The notes beneath the pieces were generated by a model. The model made no database searches. It was not told the DNA's origin and saw only the letters and a list, made by a program, of their open reading frames with translations. A program made the translations under genes and the position numbers. Below, piece by piece: positions 21,727 through 62,297 of a DNA stretch of 64,000 nt. This DNA comes from Periplaneta americana (Eukaryota > Arthropoda > Insecta > Blattodea > Blattidae). Position 1 is the first letter of the stretch. Each line of letters opens with the position of its first letter. The stretch spans positions 41,500,787 to 41,564,786 of the forward strand of contig NC_091121.1 in NCBI RefSeq assembly GCF_040183065.1, given 5' to 3'.

Positions 21727-24195
21727 CTAGAATGGAACAATAAGATTAAAAATTGTATATACATAAGTACAATGCAAGTTCAGTAAACATATACAAAACT
21801 ATGAATATACTTATTCATAGAGCATTAAATTAAATGAATACCTGACATGTTCCTAGAATTTCCTTCACAGTACCCTCCATTTTTCTCGACATAGACCTGT
21901 CTCTCATTGTTTTGGCGATGTTCAAGATATCATCAAAGGAAAGATTTCCACTGTGTTTGACTGTAAACATAAACAACAAATTGCTTAGTCAAATTACAAA
22001 ATAAAGTGAGCAGCCCTGATAAGAGAAGTTCAAGTTTAAAATCTTGCATGTAACTTGGTCTGTTTATGATACAAGTTGAAACTGCCTTCAACAATAGTTT
22101 GAAACTGGTTATAGCCTATATTTGAACAAATTTATGTAAAGAGTAAACTTATTTGTTGAAAAAAATCACATATATACATATAATAATAATAATAATAATA
22201 ATAACGTCCGCCGAGTTAGTGTGTCTGCCTCCAGACTAGCCGGCCCGGGTTCGATCCCTGGCTGGGTCAGAAATTTTCTTGTAAAATTTCTACTTCGGGA
22301 CTAGGAGAGATGGCAGTGCACAACTTTTAATCACTAGATTGTGCATTAATATGTCTGGGTTAAATCCCAAATCTCTCAGCAGTGCATATGAAGAGAAGGC
22401 GTATGTCACTGTTGATAGTGATTCGTCCATCAAACGGGCACGTCAAGCCTAGCGGCCCCCTTGGTGCTATCTGTGCGTTTTTTAAAGCACTTCAGTAAAG
22501 CGCTTCATGCCTTTGCTGCAGCAAAATGAGGGTCGAAAAAAAAAAAAAAACGTAAGTAGGTGAACTGACTGCAAAATGGTGGACAATTAATATTGGCTTC
22601 TATTTCTTCTGTAATAAATTTAACCCTAAAAGAACTGAACATGTTAAATAGTTTCGACTTCCATGATAATGACATGGAATTATTATTACTAGACGATTTT
22701 GACAATAATAAACGCTCCAAAACACACATTCCACCATGATGGATCGTGCAGGAAACTCGTAAAGCGAAGTTTTAATTTGTTGCATGCTTGCTACAGGGCT
22801 GCTGCTGCAGCGACGGTGAATGTAATAAAAGAACGGTCTTGCTGCAGCGCTTTACGTCTTGCTTTAAAAAAAAAAACGCACGGTATTCGACAAGAGTAGG
22901 CTATGTGCCGGCACTGGATTCCCCCTTCTCCCTTCATCACCAATCATTCCATACCATACACTACACTTACACTCACCCTAGAACAAGACATAACACTCCA
23001 CATATACACATCATGTACAGCGTGACTCGCCGAAGTGATGTGCAAATAGAAAAATAGGTCACGGTAATTTCAGTATACGGATTCCTCACTGACAATTATA
23101 TCTTAAAATACTAAAAAATAGCAGATTTGTCTGCGTTTGTTAAATCCGCATCACCATGCTTACGGAAAGGCACTTTTCATGCCAATAATGTATTTTTTGT
23201 GCACACGGTTGGAATTTTGAAGTAAGAGGGAACGGAAGGAATCCGTGTTCTGAAATTTTATCTCTAAATGTAAGGAATGTTACTACAGATGTGTAGTATT
23301 GACAGATTAGGTTATGTTTGGTTAGGTGTGTAATATTATTACTATGTTGGCGACACAAACCCAGTTACATTAACGAAATATGACTGTATTCTTCGTTCAT
23401 GCACAATTTTCATATATAAATAAGGTACGTATTTAGGGCGTGTTGGATGGGCTTACAGCTTTATCAATGATCACATAAATTTCTACTAATCAACACTATA
23501 AATTAAAGGCATTTTCAAGGTATTTTATCAAGTTCTTATAGTGACGGGCATATTCTTCATCCAATAACCTTACATATTGTGAGCTTACAAATGTTTCACA
23601 ATTTTTAAAACTGCATGTATTTAGATTCAGCAAATACTATGGAAATTATCCAAAGCTTATAATTAAGTAAAATACTCACTGTTCTTCTGCTTCTTTCTAT
23701 CTCGAGGAGGTTCCTTGAGAGCTTTAATGATAAGGGATGCTGCCGATGGGCAAACTGATATCGCTGCTTGCCTATTCTGAATAGTCAGCTTAACAGTAAT
23801 TTTCAAGCCCTTCCAGTCCGATGTCGCCTTTGCAATATCATCACCTACTTTCTTGGGAGACTGAAGACAAACAAAATTAATCAACAAGATGAATTCAAGA
23901 GGCACACTTTTAAATACCGAAAAACGATAACAATGTTTCTACTTACAAGACCCAAGGGTCCAATTTTTGGAGCCAACGACGACGTCGCTCCCACTTCACC
24001 ACCAACACACCTCAGAAACACTGAAAACAAGGGATGTTACATATTGTCATAACTTTAACAACTCTCGCATACAGCAACACTAAAATAGTAATAGGAAAGC
24101 GCACGAACATATACATGTCCAATACTAAAATGACATTTAATTGGAAGTAATTTCTTACCAACTTTCACTTCGCTTGGATCAAATTTGGGAGGCAT
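21640..24195 (-). CDS. RpL12: 60S ribosomal protein L12 (five coding exons)
   Basis: Cytosolic large-subunit protein (uL11 family) that binds the GTPase-associated region of 28S rRNA at the stalk base. Exons, in transcript order: 24159-24195, 23947-24020, 23680-23860, 21842-21960, 21640-21726. All junctions are GT-AG and the phases join without a break. The product is 165 aa, the usual animal length, starting [17 protein letters not shown] and containing [37 protein letters not shown] and [18 protein letters not shown], all family hallmarks, and ends ELEVPED. The start ATG is the family start. A GTAAGT donor begins only eight bases after the stop codon and no AATAAA follows closely, so a 3' UTR intron is likely. 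A pyrimidine run at 24313-24319 is a possible TOP-type start site, unproven. Intron 3 holds a SINE (22204-22550). The frame is intact and looks functional. Confidence 0.97.
21842..21960 (-). CDS. RpL12: RpL12 coding exon 4
   Basis: Encodes [20 protein letters not shown] and [20 protein letters not shown], the rRNA-binding C-terminal domain; acceptor TTTACAG, donor GTATTC. Confidence 0.96.
22204..22550 (+). mobile_element. tRNA-derived SINE inside an RpL12 intron
   Basis: It begins GTCCGCCGAGTTAGTGTGTC with a B box GGGTTCGATCCC, continues with a ~250-base body, and ends in a 15-A tail at 22536-22550. A TAA microsatellite abuts the 5' side. It is antisense to RpL12. Confidence 0.75.
23680..23860 (-). 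CDS. RpL12: RpL12 coding exon 3
   Basis: Encodes [20 protein letters not shown] through [11 protein letters not shown]; donor GTGAGT. It contains the conserved TIQNRQA strand and the linker to the rRNA-binding C-terminal domain. Confidence 0.97.
23947..24020 (-). CDS. RpL12: RpL12 coding exon 2
   Basis: Encodes [19 protein letters not shown] and IGPLGL, between a TTTTCAG acceptor and a GTAAGT donor. It contains the L11 N-terminal domain core. Confidence 0.96.
24159..24195 (-). CDS. RpL12: RpL12 coding exon 1
   Basis: Encodes [12 protein letters not shown] plus one base; donor GGTAAGAA follows. A single short first coding exon ending in phase 1 is consistent with the next exon's TG start. 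Confidence 0.95.
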
Positions 24196-24819
24196 ATTAT
24201 ATTATTATTTTACAATATCTTAAGATATAACACAAATCAAAATTAATGATGGATATTGATAGCTTTCTAAGATCTAACCAACAGCACTTCCACGTGTAAT
24301 CACTCACGCTATAAAAAGACGGAAATCGATATTTCCAAAGAGCACAAAAGCTACCACGGAGGATCATGAGAACAGGAAATACGTCATGAACATGGAGGAG
24401 AGGATTATGAACCATTCCTCTGTGTCATCCAACGAGCTACTATCTGTGGTGTCATGTATGTACGTTCAAAAATATTGCGACGTATAATCTACAGGCCGCC
24501 AACGTTATAGGATATGTATATATATAATAAGGCGCCAATATAAATATACGTTGTACGAGGTAATATAGTTTGTAACAAAAGATCTAATTTTTTGTTTAGC
24601 ATACTGCATGTTGCATGTGGATCTTCAGTTCAAGATGATAATTAATGTATATCAATATTCATTTCAAATACCAATAAATTAACGGTCAAAGTTAATTTAA
24701 ATGTCTGTACCAAATGTCGATTGGTCGTTGACGATGCACAAAGGGGACTGTAGCTTAGCGCCAGATAAAAAACTTATCGTACAGCTTTTATTATGATGTT
24801 AAATTTCATGTCTCGGTAC

Positions 24820-25165
24820 GCCTGCAGTTATTGGCGGGTGATTGCCTGAAGGCAGGCATATCCCTTAGTTGAGGTCATGGGAATGCGAAACACGACCTCC
24901 CTTGGGTAGACAGGGATGATATTGCGGTGGTTTGCCATGTTTCCTTCCGTAGTATGGGAATGAAAGACATTACGGGAAAATTTTAGAACACGGATTGCAC
25001 CTACCAAATTATGTCTTAAAAATACTAAAAAGAGCAGATTTGTCTCGTGGACTAAATATTAATAAAATTATTCTATTGTCAATAGAGGGGATCGAACCAC
25101 GGACTGTTGGGTTGGGAAGCGCACATGCTATTCACATAGCCACATTGGCGGACTTGTAGGCTATC
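24820..25165 (-). mobile_element. SINE-like repeat with minus-strand tRNA head
   Basis: A body with CATGGGAATGCGAAACACGA and GATATTGCGGTGGTTTGCCA leads to a minus-strand B-box (plus GGGGATCGAACC at 25087) and an A-box-like stretch near 25125-25140. A TCTTAAAAATACTAAAAAGA-type block near 25013 recurs at 23101. Its tRNA head is mirrored by another head at 25626-25685. Confidence 0.5.
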
Positions 25166-25625
25166 ATAAAAATTGAAAGTTAGCTGAATCGCAGTTTCGC
25201 AGAGTTTTCTTTCATAGCCCCACACCCGTATAATAATTAAAGCGATGCAATATAAATAGGCATCCTACAGCTTTTTTATATTTTGTTGTAGACGATAAGT
25301 TATATGTATTTTAATTGATTTAGGGTAACCTACTTCATTATAATTATTACTGCAGCATAGGCCTACATTTTTCCTTTTCAGGTAAATTTATGACTTATTT
25401 CCAGGTTTGCGGTAGACAAAGACGTTATTGACTCCAGATTCACCTAGATATTTTCATTTCGGATGCTATAATTTCACAAAACCTTCCCAATTACGGCATG
25501 TAATCACTTTTTTTTTAATGCAGACGCAGTTGAAATATAATCAATTTTCCAAAAACAATGAACACATACAACGTAGGAAGAAAAAACATAATTAGGCTAC
25601 ATGTGTTTTAATGTAGATTGTAGTG

Positions 25626-25690
25626 GCATATGCGCTTCCCAACCCAAAAGTTCGTGGTTCGATTCCCGATGTGGGCAGTAGAAGAATTTT
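25626..25690 (+). repeat. Isolated tRNA-like SINE head, inverted relative to 25075-25140
   Basis: GCATATGCGCTTCCCAACCC, GTGGTTCGATTCCC and GGCAGTAG are the near reverse complement of the head at 25075-25140 over about 55 bases. The two heads face outward about 500 bases apart. This is either two SINE fragments or the ends of one composite element. Confidence 0.55.
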
Positions 25691-26379
25691 AAAACTTGTC
25701 ATCATTTTTACTAAGTAATGCATGAATGTGAGAATGTCATCACACTCATCACCACGGCTTTAATAAAAAAAATTATGGTAACTTACCAGACGAAAAATTC
25801 ACTAGTTAGAATAGTCGAACTACAGAAGCGTAATTAAAAAATCAGAACTTTTTTCACTCCTTACAGTGGAATGCTTTTTTCAAGCCCCTGGTCATCACAA
25901 TAAATATTACGATACCAGTACTTCCAACTACGACGTTACGCGAACAGAGACAGGGAGTAAATGGTACAGGTATTCACAATTTCTTTATCAGCATATTAGT
26001 GTTATTTCTGGATACTGTATGACATTCTCCTTGCCCCTAATTTTCAAAATGAAGTAGGTACCGCTACTATGAAAGCTAAAATTCCATTGTCACAATATTG
26101 CTGCTGCAGTTACCACTGTCACTACTAGTACTACAGCAGCAGCAGCTACACCTCTACTACTAACTAGTAGGCTACTGTTACTTTTATTACTGTTACTGGT
26201 AGGTCTACTACTAGTGTTACAGCTACTCTTACAATAATTATCAGCACTGGTACTACTACAATCACTACCACTTTTACTATACTGTTACAGTTTTGTAGTC
26301 AGTGCAAGAACTGTCTGTTCATTATTAACTGACAACTCTGGCTGCCTCTGAGTGTAGAGGAGGAAGTTATATTAAGCCA

Positions 26380-27361
26380 CTAGCCGTACCTGTGTGCTCC
26401 GCTGCACACGTTAGAAATAAATATAAAGTAATTACATAATTAAAATAGGACATTTGATCCAGGGAACATTCGTGTTTGATAGAAGGATAAATCGTTTATT
26501 ATGTTATTTAATTTAAATTGTATTAAAAAAATTAAAATGCGATCATTTTGATCCAGAGACCACTCATTTGGTCATAAAAATTATTTTAGGAAATACAGGA
26601 AACGAATTTACAGAATAGCCTATCAAGTTTTCTGTGCATAAGAAGCTATTTTAATCTTACCTGTCCTCGATTCACTCAGAAGTTACTGTAATAACATTAT
26701 AGCATTATGTCCATCTAGAGAAGCTACACTTTCCAATGGTGAATTAATAATTAATTATACAAATCGGTTAATTTAGCTTCCGATATTACTTCATACAAAC
26801 ACAGAAACATTCTCTGTAGGCTATGTTTCATAGCTTTCGATTGTTGTTGTCCAAGGCCCCTTATAGACGAAGTCATTTGTTTTTTATTTCATTACACCAC
26901 CTTAGATGGCATTGTTATTGTAATTTTGAAACTCATTTATCTCATTAAATATCAGTCCTATCAAAATTTTGCATAGAGTAAAACTTATCGGAAATTAGTT
27001 TTAAAGAAACTTTTGTTATGTAATATTTTTCATGAAAATTAATAATGAGGGAGATATTTCGATTTAATTAATTCAAGCCCCCTTATAACCCACTTTTTAA
27101 ATAAAATATTTTGAATGCCATATATCCTAAATTCTAAGTTACAACGAACTTAATTTATATTCCAATTTTCATATAAATCGGTTCAGCCATTATCGCGTGA
27201 AAAATTAACAAACATCCAGACAGACAGACATACAAACAAAAATTTCAAAAAAGCGATTTTCGGTTTCAGGGTGGTTAATTATATATGTTAGGATCAATTA
27301 TTTTTTGGAAAATCGAAAATTACCAGAAAAATTTCGGCTACAGATTTATTATTAGTATAGA
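26380..27361 (-). mobile_element. Non-autonomous Helitron-like element, copy 2
   Basis: On the minus strand it starts TCTATACTAATAATAAATCT and ends AGGTACGGCTAG, flanked by A and T. It aligns along its length, in reverse orientation, with the element at 12212-13301 (for example CTATAAGGGGCCTTGGACA and GGAAAGTGTAG/TTTCTCTGG blocks). Many substitutions separate the copies, so neither is recent. Confidence 0.78.
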
Positions 27362-27887
27362 TGCCTGCAAAATAAATACCATACATAAAATTAAAGTTCG
27401 AGTTTCCATAAATGCAAATATACCCATTTAGAAGTCTTGTGCTCTGTATGATGAACTTAATGGTCTCTTCAGTGTAATAAAACGAAAAGAATAAATAATC
27501 ATACTTAACTCAATGTACTGACTGTATTAGCCTATAACTGTTCACATGGGAACTTACTTTCCATTTGGTTCTTCAATGTATTAAACACCGATACTGTTGG
27601 ATGTGACTTCCTTTATAGCTATTGACTGGGCCATTTGAGGATAATCCTAGAATCTTTACTTAATGACTTGAAGTATTCTTATGTGTAATATATTGCATGA
27701 GATTGTGCAGTGTCATCGGAATATTGTCTTTCTTGTGATTGTTAAAGTATTGTATAAGAGTTCCCTTAACTGACTTACATGCATTTATTTAATTATTTAT
27801 TTTATAGAAGTAAGGACTGAAATTTACGATGTATGTTTAAAACATATGTAACATTTTCAGACAAATGTGACTTCTCAGAGAAGAAAA

Positions 27888-56008
<28,121 letters not shown>

Positions 56009-56338
56009 TAACTGCACTTCACATTACTATTTTACTCTCTGACTTATAGAAAAGTATAAAAGTTATAAACCTGTTCATGTGTTATATAGTATAACTGGAG
56101 TCATCACATTTATGTAATTGTTTGAACTGTTATTCTTAAAGCATGCAAATCTAATTCCTTTCAAAGAGTCAAAAGTCACAAGAGGTAATATAATAAATTT
56201 ACCAACTTCCTGCATCAGTACATTATATAAAATTTCATTGTTATATTCGATTAGTGTTCATAAACCTTTATTTTTGTAATGTAAATAGAACAGGAATGAT
56301 AGTCCAGATCATTTGGAATTATGGACTTCTAGGTTCCA

Positions 56339-56344
56339 AATAAA
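56339..56344 (+). terminator. Poly(A) signal AATAAA in the dah-like 3' UTR
   Basis: First canonical AATAAA downstream of the stop codon (about 330 bases after it), followed by T/GT-rich text. It is a plausible cleavage signal; alternative later signals cannot be excluded. Confidence 0.5.
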
Positions 56345-56399
56345 TAATGTTCTATTTTGTATTATATAAGTGTTTAGGTGAATTTGTTACAAACTTTAG

Positions 56400-57020
56400 A
56401 AAATGACAGGAGTCAAAAAAGGAACAAGTTTTGCTAATAAATCCATACCCAGTGATACTCTACTATGATGCTGCATATCCTTAGAAAGTCGTTGAACTCC
56501 TAGCCATTAAACAACTCTCTTGCTCATTTGCATAGTGGAATATGTAGAGCTAGGTGGTAATTTGTATTAAGACCACACTCTTAATTAATTAATTTTTATT
56601 TGTGTTTTAATCGTGTATAATATTATTTACATAATTATTAATATAACGTTATAATTACAGTAAAACCTCTGTTAACCACTGAAGGGGCTGACTCTATTTC
56701 GGTTAATATATGTATACCCTTTTTTAGAGTTAAAAGGTTAGAAACTGACTCAAAAGTTGTGCACATGAAAACATCACGTGTATTAAAAAAGTTGATACAG
56801 CATGTACTGTAGGTACAATATTGCCAAATCTAACCATTGATTCTTTATTATTGCTTTAAGAAAAATCAGAATTTTTTTTTTTTCTGGCAGAAATGTCACA
56901 TCTTCTTAGTGTTAGAGGTGGGTTTAGCCAGCTCGCATAAACAATAGGACATGCTGCCCTCATATGCATTCTTCTGACCTAGTTAGTGACAACTACTTGT
57001 CTTTGGAACTGCTTATTTTT
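56400..57020. other. No recognised feature
   Basis: AT-rich sequence with short chance frames after the likely end of the dah-like transcript. Confidence 0.5.
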
Positions 57021-57021
57021 T

Positions 57022-57590
57022 ATTATGGATTTATTAATTTGTCCTAAGAATAATCTCTGTAATACAATGTTAAAATTGAAATATACCGTCTATACTTATC
57101 TAGTAATCTGTAATGTTGACAATTAATATTTGAGGAGAAAAATTCGCTTCAGCGCCGGGGATCGAACCCGGGTCCTTGGTTCTACGTACCAAGCGCACTG
57201 ACCACTGAGCTACGCCGAATTCAATTGCCAACATTACAGAGATTATTCTGTAGGACAAATTAATAAATCCATAATATTCTCATAGCTAGCAGTGCATCAT
57301 AACTGCGGAATCCCGGCCAAATAAGTCACTCAACTGCGGAATCCCAGCCAAATAAGTCACTCAACTGAGTGCGCTCCTAGTATAATGGCAATTGACACTA
57401 GACATATATGTCAGCATATGCCTAACTCGGAGTCAGGCCACAAAGGGAAACACTGAAGGAGGAAGATTCGATCCGGTGCTGTGGATTGAATTCGGTTTAG
57501 CTCAGTGGTCAGAACACTTGGTACGTAGAACCAAGGGCCTGGGTTCAATCCCTGGCACCGGAGCGAATTATTCTCCTCAAATATTAATTG
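57022..57590. mobile_element. Second tRNA-ended foldback element, with an extra inverted block
   Basis: The outer arms at 57120-57225 and about 57490-57590 are reverse complements (CAATTAATATTTGAGGAGAA, then CGCCGGGGATCGAACCC on the left mirrored by GGGTTCAATCCCTGGCACCG on the right) and encode a tRNA-like fold in each direction. In addition, 57022-57064 (ATTTATTAATTTGTCCTA) is mirrored by 57229-57275 inside the element. A 33-base direct repeat (CTGCGGAATCCC-GCCAAATAAG) stands at 57303 and 57336. Confidence 0.8.
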
Positions 57591-60500
57591 CCTTATTTTT
57601 TAGTCATAAAGTGTTGAAGTTAAAATGAATATGAGTGTACCATACATCATATGTATATTTGTACATGCAGTACGTAGTATAACTTTTAAAATTTCTTTAT
57701 AAAAATTCAGTTACACAACTTACACGTTTCGGTTATACTGGTTTTTGGTTAATGGAGATTTTATTGCTTATGGTTCAGAGGAAGGTCTGATAATGGTGCA
57801 CGTCCAGCTTACAGAAAACATTTGATTGTTGCACTGTTGACTGTCTGATTCTTTCAAATGCTTGGTTTCATTTCAACATCATCACAAGCTGCTGATATTC
57901 TCGCTAAAAGTTCCCGGTTGATCACTGGCATTTCATAGATTGGATTTTTACAAGGCTTTAGATCAAATAGTCGAGGTTTGGGGATCATGGTGTTCAACTA
58001 ATATAATCTCCACCTCAGATCCACCTTACAGGATATTGTTGAGCTAAGTGTAACACTTTTAAGGGCGTCATACTGGAATGCCACTGGATATGGGTTGACT
58101 GATAAAATTTGTTATTTTCACACTTCCTGTCATTCCCCAGAGTTTGTAAAAATTTCACTCAAACACCCTTTACACAGGGTTTTGTATTAGAAATAGTATC
58201 CATCTCATATTTGAAGGGCCTAACCATTAACAGTTCTTCCACACCTTTTCTTCTGAGATATTTTTGTATACTGGATAGTAACATTCAGAAGATGAAGTCT
58301 GTTCTCTGTATGTTGAAACTATTGCTATTAAGGCTATATAGGAATTCTATCGAATTCCAAGACAAGTGCCAATTTTTGTGCAAGATTTGAACTGTAATAA
58401 AGTGTACAAAAATTGAGTGATTCAGGATCATAATCCTGTATGATCAGCAGGATCATTTTATGATATTTTGAATTCCTTTTTTTAATTACCGATATTGTTA
58501 GATTAGTGTATTATGATAAAGACAAATGCTCTTCATCATAGTCCTAGCTGGAATTAATATGAAGGCACATTTAAGGAAAATTATTTTCTTTCACTACTGT
58601 CATGAAAAAGCTTTTGAGCATTAATGATTCCAGATAATATGTATTAGAAAGTAACTTAACCTGTGATGTTAAGAGCTGCATCCATTACTGTATAGTATTT
58701 TTTTTTTTTTTATCTCTGTATTTTATATCTCAACTTGTACCATTCTGAGGTAGTGCAATATTTTACTTCTAAAATCTTATTATGAGATTACTGTCTTAAC
58801 AAGTGAAGTTAATTTGTGTTACCAATGTATATTGATATTTAAAAACTAAATCTTCCTACATATATTGTGTAAAGGCACATACAGACAAGCACATTGAACC
58901 CCATACCACAATCGAGATAAAATGAGGTGAGGTTACACATTGTGATTACATAGTAAATTTTTCCAACTTTTAGTAACACGCAATTACCAGTATTCTGTCA
59001 GTTAAGATACTGCTGCCTTCAAACATGGACATGTCTTTAGCAGGTTATATTTATTTGCATTTGCGTGCAAAAAGAAACGGAAACAGAGACATGATGGCAA
59101 ACACAGTTATACAAACGTAGAAGTATGTGGTGTTTCAAATTTGCTAGCTGACATGAAGTTTCAAACAATTTTTTGACATTATAAAAATTTTACCAGAATG
59201 TCATCTACACACTCTGAATATTCAATTAATTTGGACAAAGAAAGATACCACATTCAGAGAGGTTGTTTCATTAGACTGGCAGTGACAGTGAGATTTCTGA
59301 CAACTAGTGTTCCCATACTTTTCTTCACTTTTCCTTTTTCACATCGGAATGAAGAAAGCAAGGTGGTCATTTTCTTCTGCCATTCCTTGGCCATTGTATT
59401 CAGCTCGGTTTCCAGCTTATCCCAAGCATGATTCCTTTAAAATTTTATTAAAATGCAGTGTGTTTTGCTTTTCCCACTCCATGGCCACTAGTCACACTAT
59501 TATGCATCCAGGTTCTATGCACGTCCACACTTACCGCAAATTGGGCATGCTGGATCCTTTGATGTGATGCGGAAAAACCGACAAGCAATGGAACGCAGTG
59601 CAACCTGATCCACAATGTTCAGTTTATGGGCTCAGGTCGCATGCTGAAGTTACGAAGTGCAGTTCAGAAAGAAACGCAACGAGATGATGTTCGGTTGCAA
59701 GTCTGGATACGTCTTAATACACACAATAACATAATAAAAAGATGTGAGGAAATAGCAACATTATCAAACCAGTATTCTGTGTGCAGAGATTCCTGTACTT
59801 ACAATGGAATATGGTTTTCACTGTATTTATTAAAAGCAACATGTTATCTTAAAATACAAATCCAAAGACAGAATAACAAATGTACAATAATACCAGAAAA
59901 CAATGTGCAATTTTCAGTAGGATTGTAATGTATGTATAAATGTATGTGTGTGTTTGTGTGACTAAGCAATCACAGTATAATTATGTAAAATTAAAGCTCT
60001 CAAGTATCAAAATATTATTGGAATGCACTGATTGATACTCCAAAGTTGTCTAAGCTAAAGTACAGAAATACTGTGTAGTCCTTGAACTATGATCAGTAAA
60101 AAACAGAGGCTTTGCAATCTTTCAGTTTTACATGTTAGAGCATTACATTCATTTAATATAATACCTATTTATATATATTATGACTCTCTTCCATGGTCAG
60201 TATAAATTAATTAAATATGATTCATATATAGAAAATGTCTGTCAGTCGGTATTGGAAGATCAACAAAATATGTTAATACATATGCAGGTTATGACTGTTT
60301 TGTGTGTGATTTAAATATACTATTCCCAAATATGTTGGGGTGAGATTTTTCTTATACCTATCCCTTATGACAATCACTAGAATTTGTTAAGTAGTAGAAA
60401 ATATATCAAGCATGGAGATAAGATATGTACAAAGTAGCAAGACCGTGTCATAGTCTAACCTGTCAGCCTCAGAGTGTTAAATGACTTGAATGTACAGCTT

Positions 60501-61123
60501 AAGGTAGCTCTGAGCCTCTCGGTTGTATTTACAATTGAGGAATGAATTCGTCTTGATACAATAACTACAATACCTATGTAATAGATCCTACCTGTTTTGA
60601 TCAGTTTCAACATGACAAAATGGTTCAGCCAGAAACTTGTGGATAATAAATGACAAAATATGTTATTTACATTTGAATTAACACCGACACATGATGATTG
60701 TCTAATTTAATAGTAAAACTAGCTTATCTTTGCTCCCATAACCATGTTGTGTAACATGCTTACATATAAACGTTATTACATTTGAATTATTGCATGTCAT
60801 GATACTGTATTAATGGATCTTCAGTAACAAAATTATAAACGCTCTTTAATTCTACTGATTTGAGGTGAAGAAGTAATAGGAAGCGTTTTAATTGATCCTT
60901 TCCTACTGTCGATGAATTACAAAAAACACATTTGGAATGTTCAATCTATCTTCATCTTCAGATGGAAAAGGTAATATACCATTCTTTTAGGCTATTACAA
61001 AATGTTAAGTCCACTTGATTGGCCATCTTGTTTACACATTTCAAATGAAATATCTTTGTTAGCTACAAGTTCTTGTACCACGTTCAGAGTTATGTTTGGG
61101 GAGTATGAAATTGCTACAGCTTA
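57591..61123. other. No gene recognised
   Basis: AT-rich sequence with short, compositionally random frames on both strands. No exon with convincing splice sites and amino-acid pattern was found. Alternative poly(A) sites of the dah-like gene could fall in the first part. Confidence 0.5.
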
Positions 61124-62294
61124 AGGCTGGTTCACAATAAACCGGAAACGGCAACGAGAACGAGAACGGAAATAATGTTAAAATAAATGTATTTATACCT
61201 TGACCAAAACTACTTCCGACTTGACAGTTTACAGAGAAGGGGGAGCAATGTTGTCATGTTGCCCATCTTTCGTGTAAGCGAGCACGCTGCCGATAGAGTG
61301 CAGTAATGAACGGCTGACATAAACACATACATTTCTAACCAATTTGTTGAACACTAGGCATTAAAATTTGTCTACATTATTATTTTATTAGTCTATTATT
61401 ATAATTAATAGTAGTAGTACCATATTCTTCAATGTAATACCGTTAGAAAAGCGTCGAAAGGACTCTAAACTTTAAAAATAGATTTAAATTTAATACGAAG
61501 CCTTTACCTGTATGAGTGCCGGTATTCTTCAATGTAATATTGTTACAAAGGCGTTGAAAAAATGTAAAAATATTTATGATTAAAAATCTGCACGGCCTTT
61601 TTCTTTTCCAATATCGTTAACAGAGATCTTATTAATTTTAACACAAGCAGCAGTTCTCATTACGACTTGCGCCAAAGGTAAAAGAAGCCCGTCATTATCT
61701 TTTTCCTTTCAAAATACTCTATCACATAACACACCATCTCTCGCGCTTGACTCTTTAACGGGGCACCTTGTCCAATATTCTTTGTTCTCCGTCCTTCCGA
61801 CACTGCACAAGTCACCCGTTTAGAAAATCTCGCAGAAACTAGAAAACGCACACTAGTCACACACTCCATCAATAACAACGAAGATAATACGTGTAATATA
61901 ATTTAAACATAATTATCGATACACTAAAACAATAATACTTCTAAATAATATTTTAATTCACACAAAGCACGCGCTAACCAGCCAACTCAAAGTCATTCCG
62001 TGCACTATTCACCACTAGGCCATGGTATTCACGTGCTACTTATAAACATAGACACGGCAACACCGTCCCGTTACCATGGTTACGCTTCTCTCGTGATTGG
62101 TTGATTTGAATGGTTGCCATGGTAACACGCTAAAGGCGCCATTTGTCAGTCGGAAGTAGTTTTGGACAGACCATAAATGTGAACGTTCACAATATTCAAT
62201 TATGAATCTTCACATTTAAATACATTTATTTTAACAATATTTCCGTTCTCGTTCTCGTTGCCGTTTCTGTTCCTGGTTTATTGTGAACCAGCCT
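61124..62294 (-). mobile_element. 1171-bp TIR transposon with broken transposase start
   Basis: AGGCTGGTTCACAATAAACC and the reverse complement of the right end are identical for 20 bases, then continue with matching CGAGAACGAGAACGGAAATA and AAAATAAATGTATTTA blocks, a terminal inverted repeat of about 75 bases. TTA lies outside both ends (61121-61123, 62295-62297), which suits PIF/Harbinger; a TA reading shifted by one base is possible. CGGAAGTAGTTTTGG is also inverted inside (about 61205 and 62151). Confidence 0.82.
61625..61878 (-). pseudogene. Frameshifted transposase N-terminus
   Basis: One frame reads IGQGAPLKSQAREMVCYVIE and YFERKK, then the similarity continues one frame over as DNDGLLLPLAQVVMRTAACV. 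The pattern (KSQAREMV-x-YF, then LPLAQVVMRTAA) is the start of the same transposase type seen at 29.6 and 52.3 kb. One frameshift separates the halves near 61695. The rest of the protein is missing. Confidence 0.5.
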
Positions 62295-62297
62295 TTA

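Noticed and set aside
59198-59928. Several 77-100-codon frames
   Set aside because: Compositionally random, unsupported by splice sites, motifs or family resemblance.
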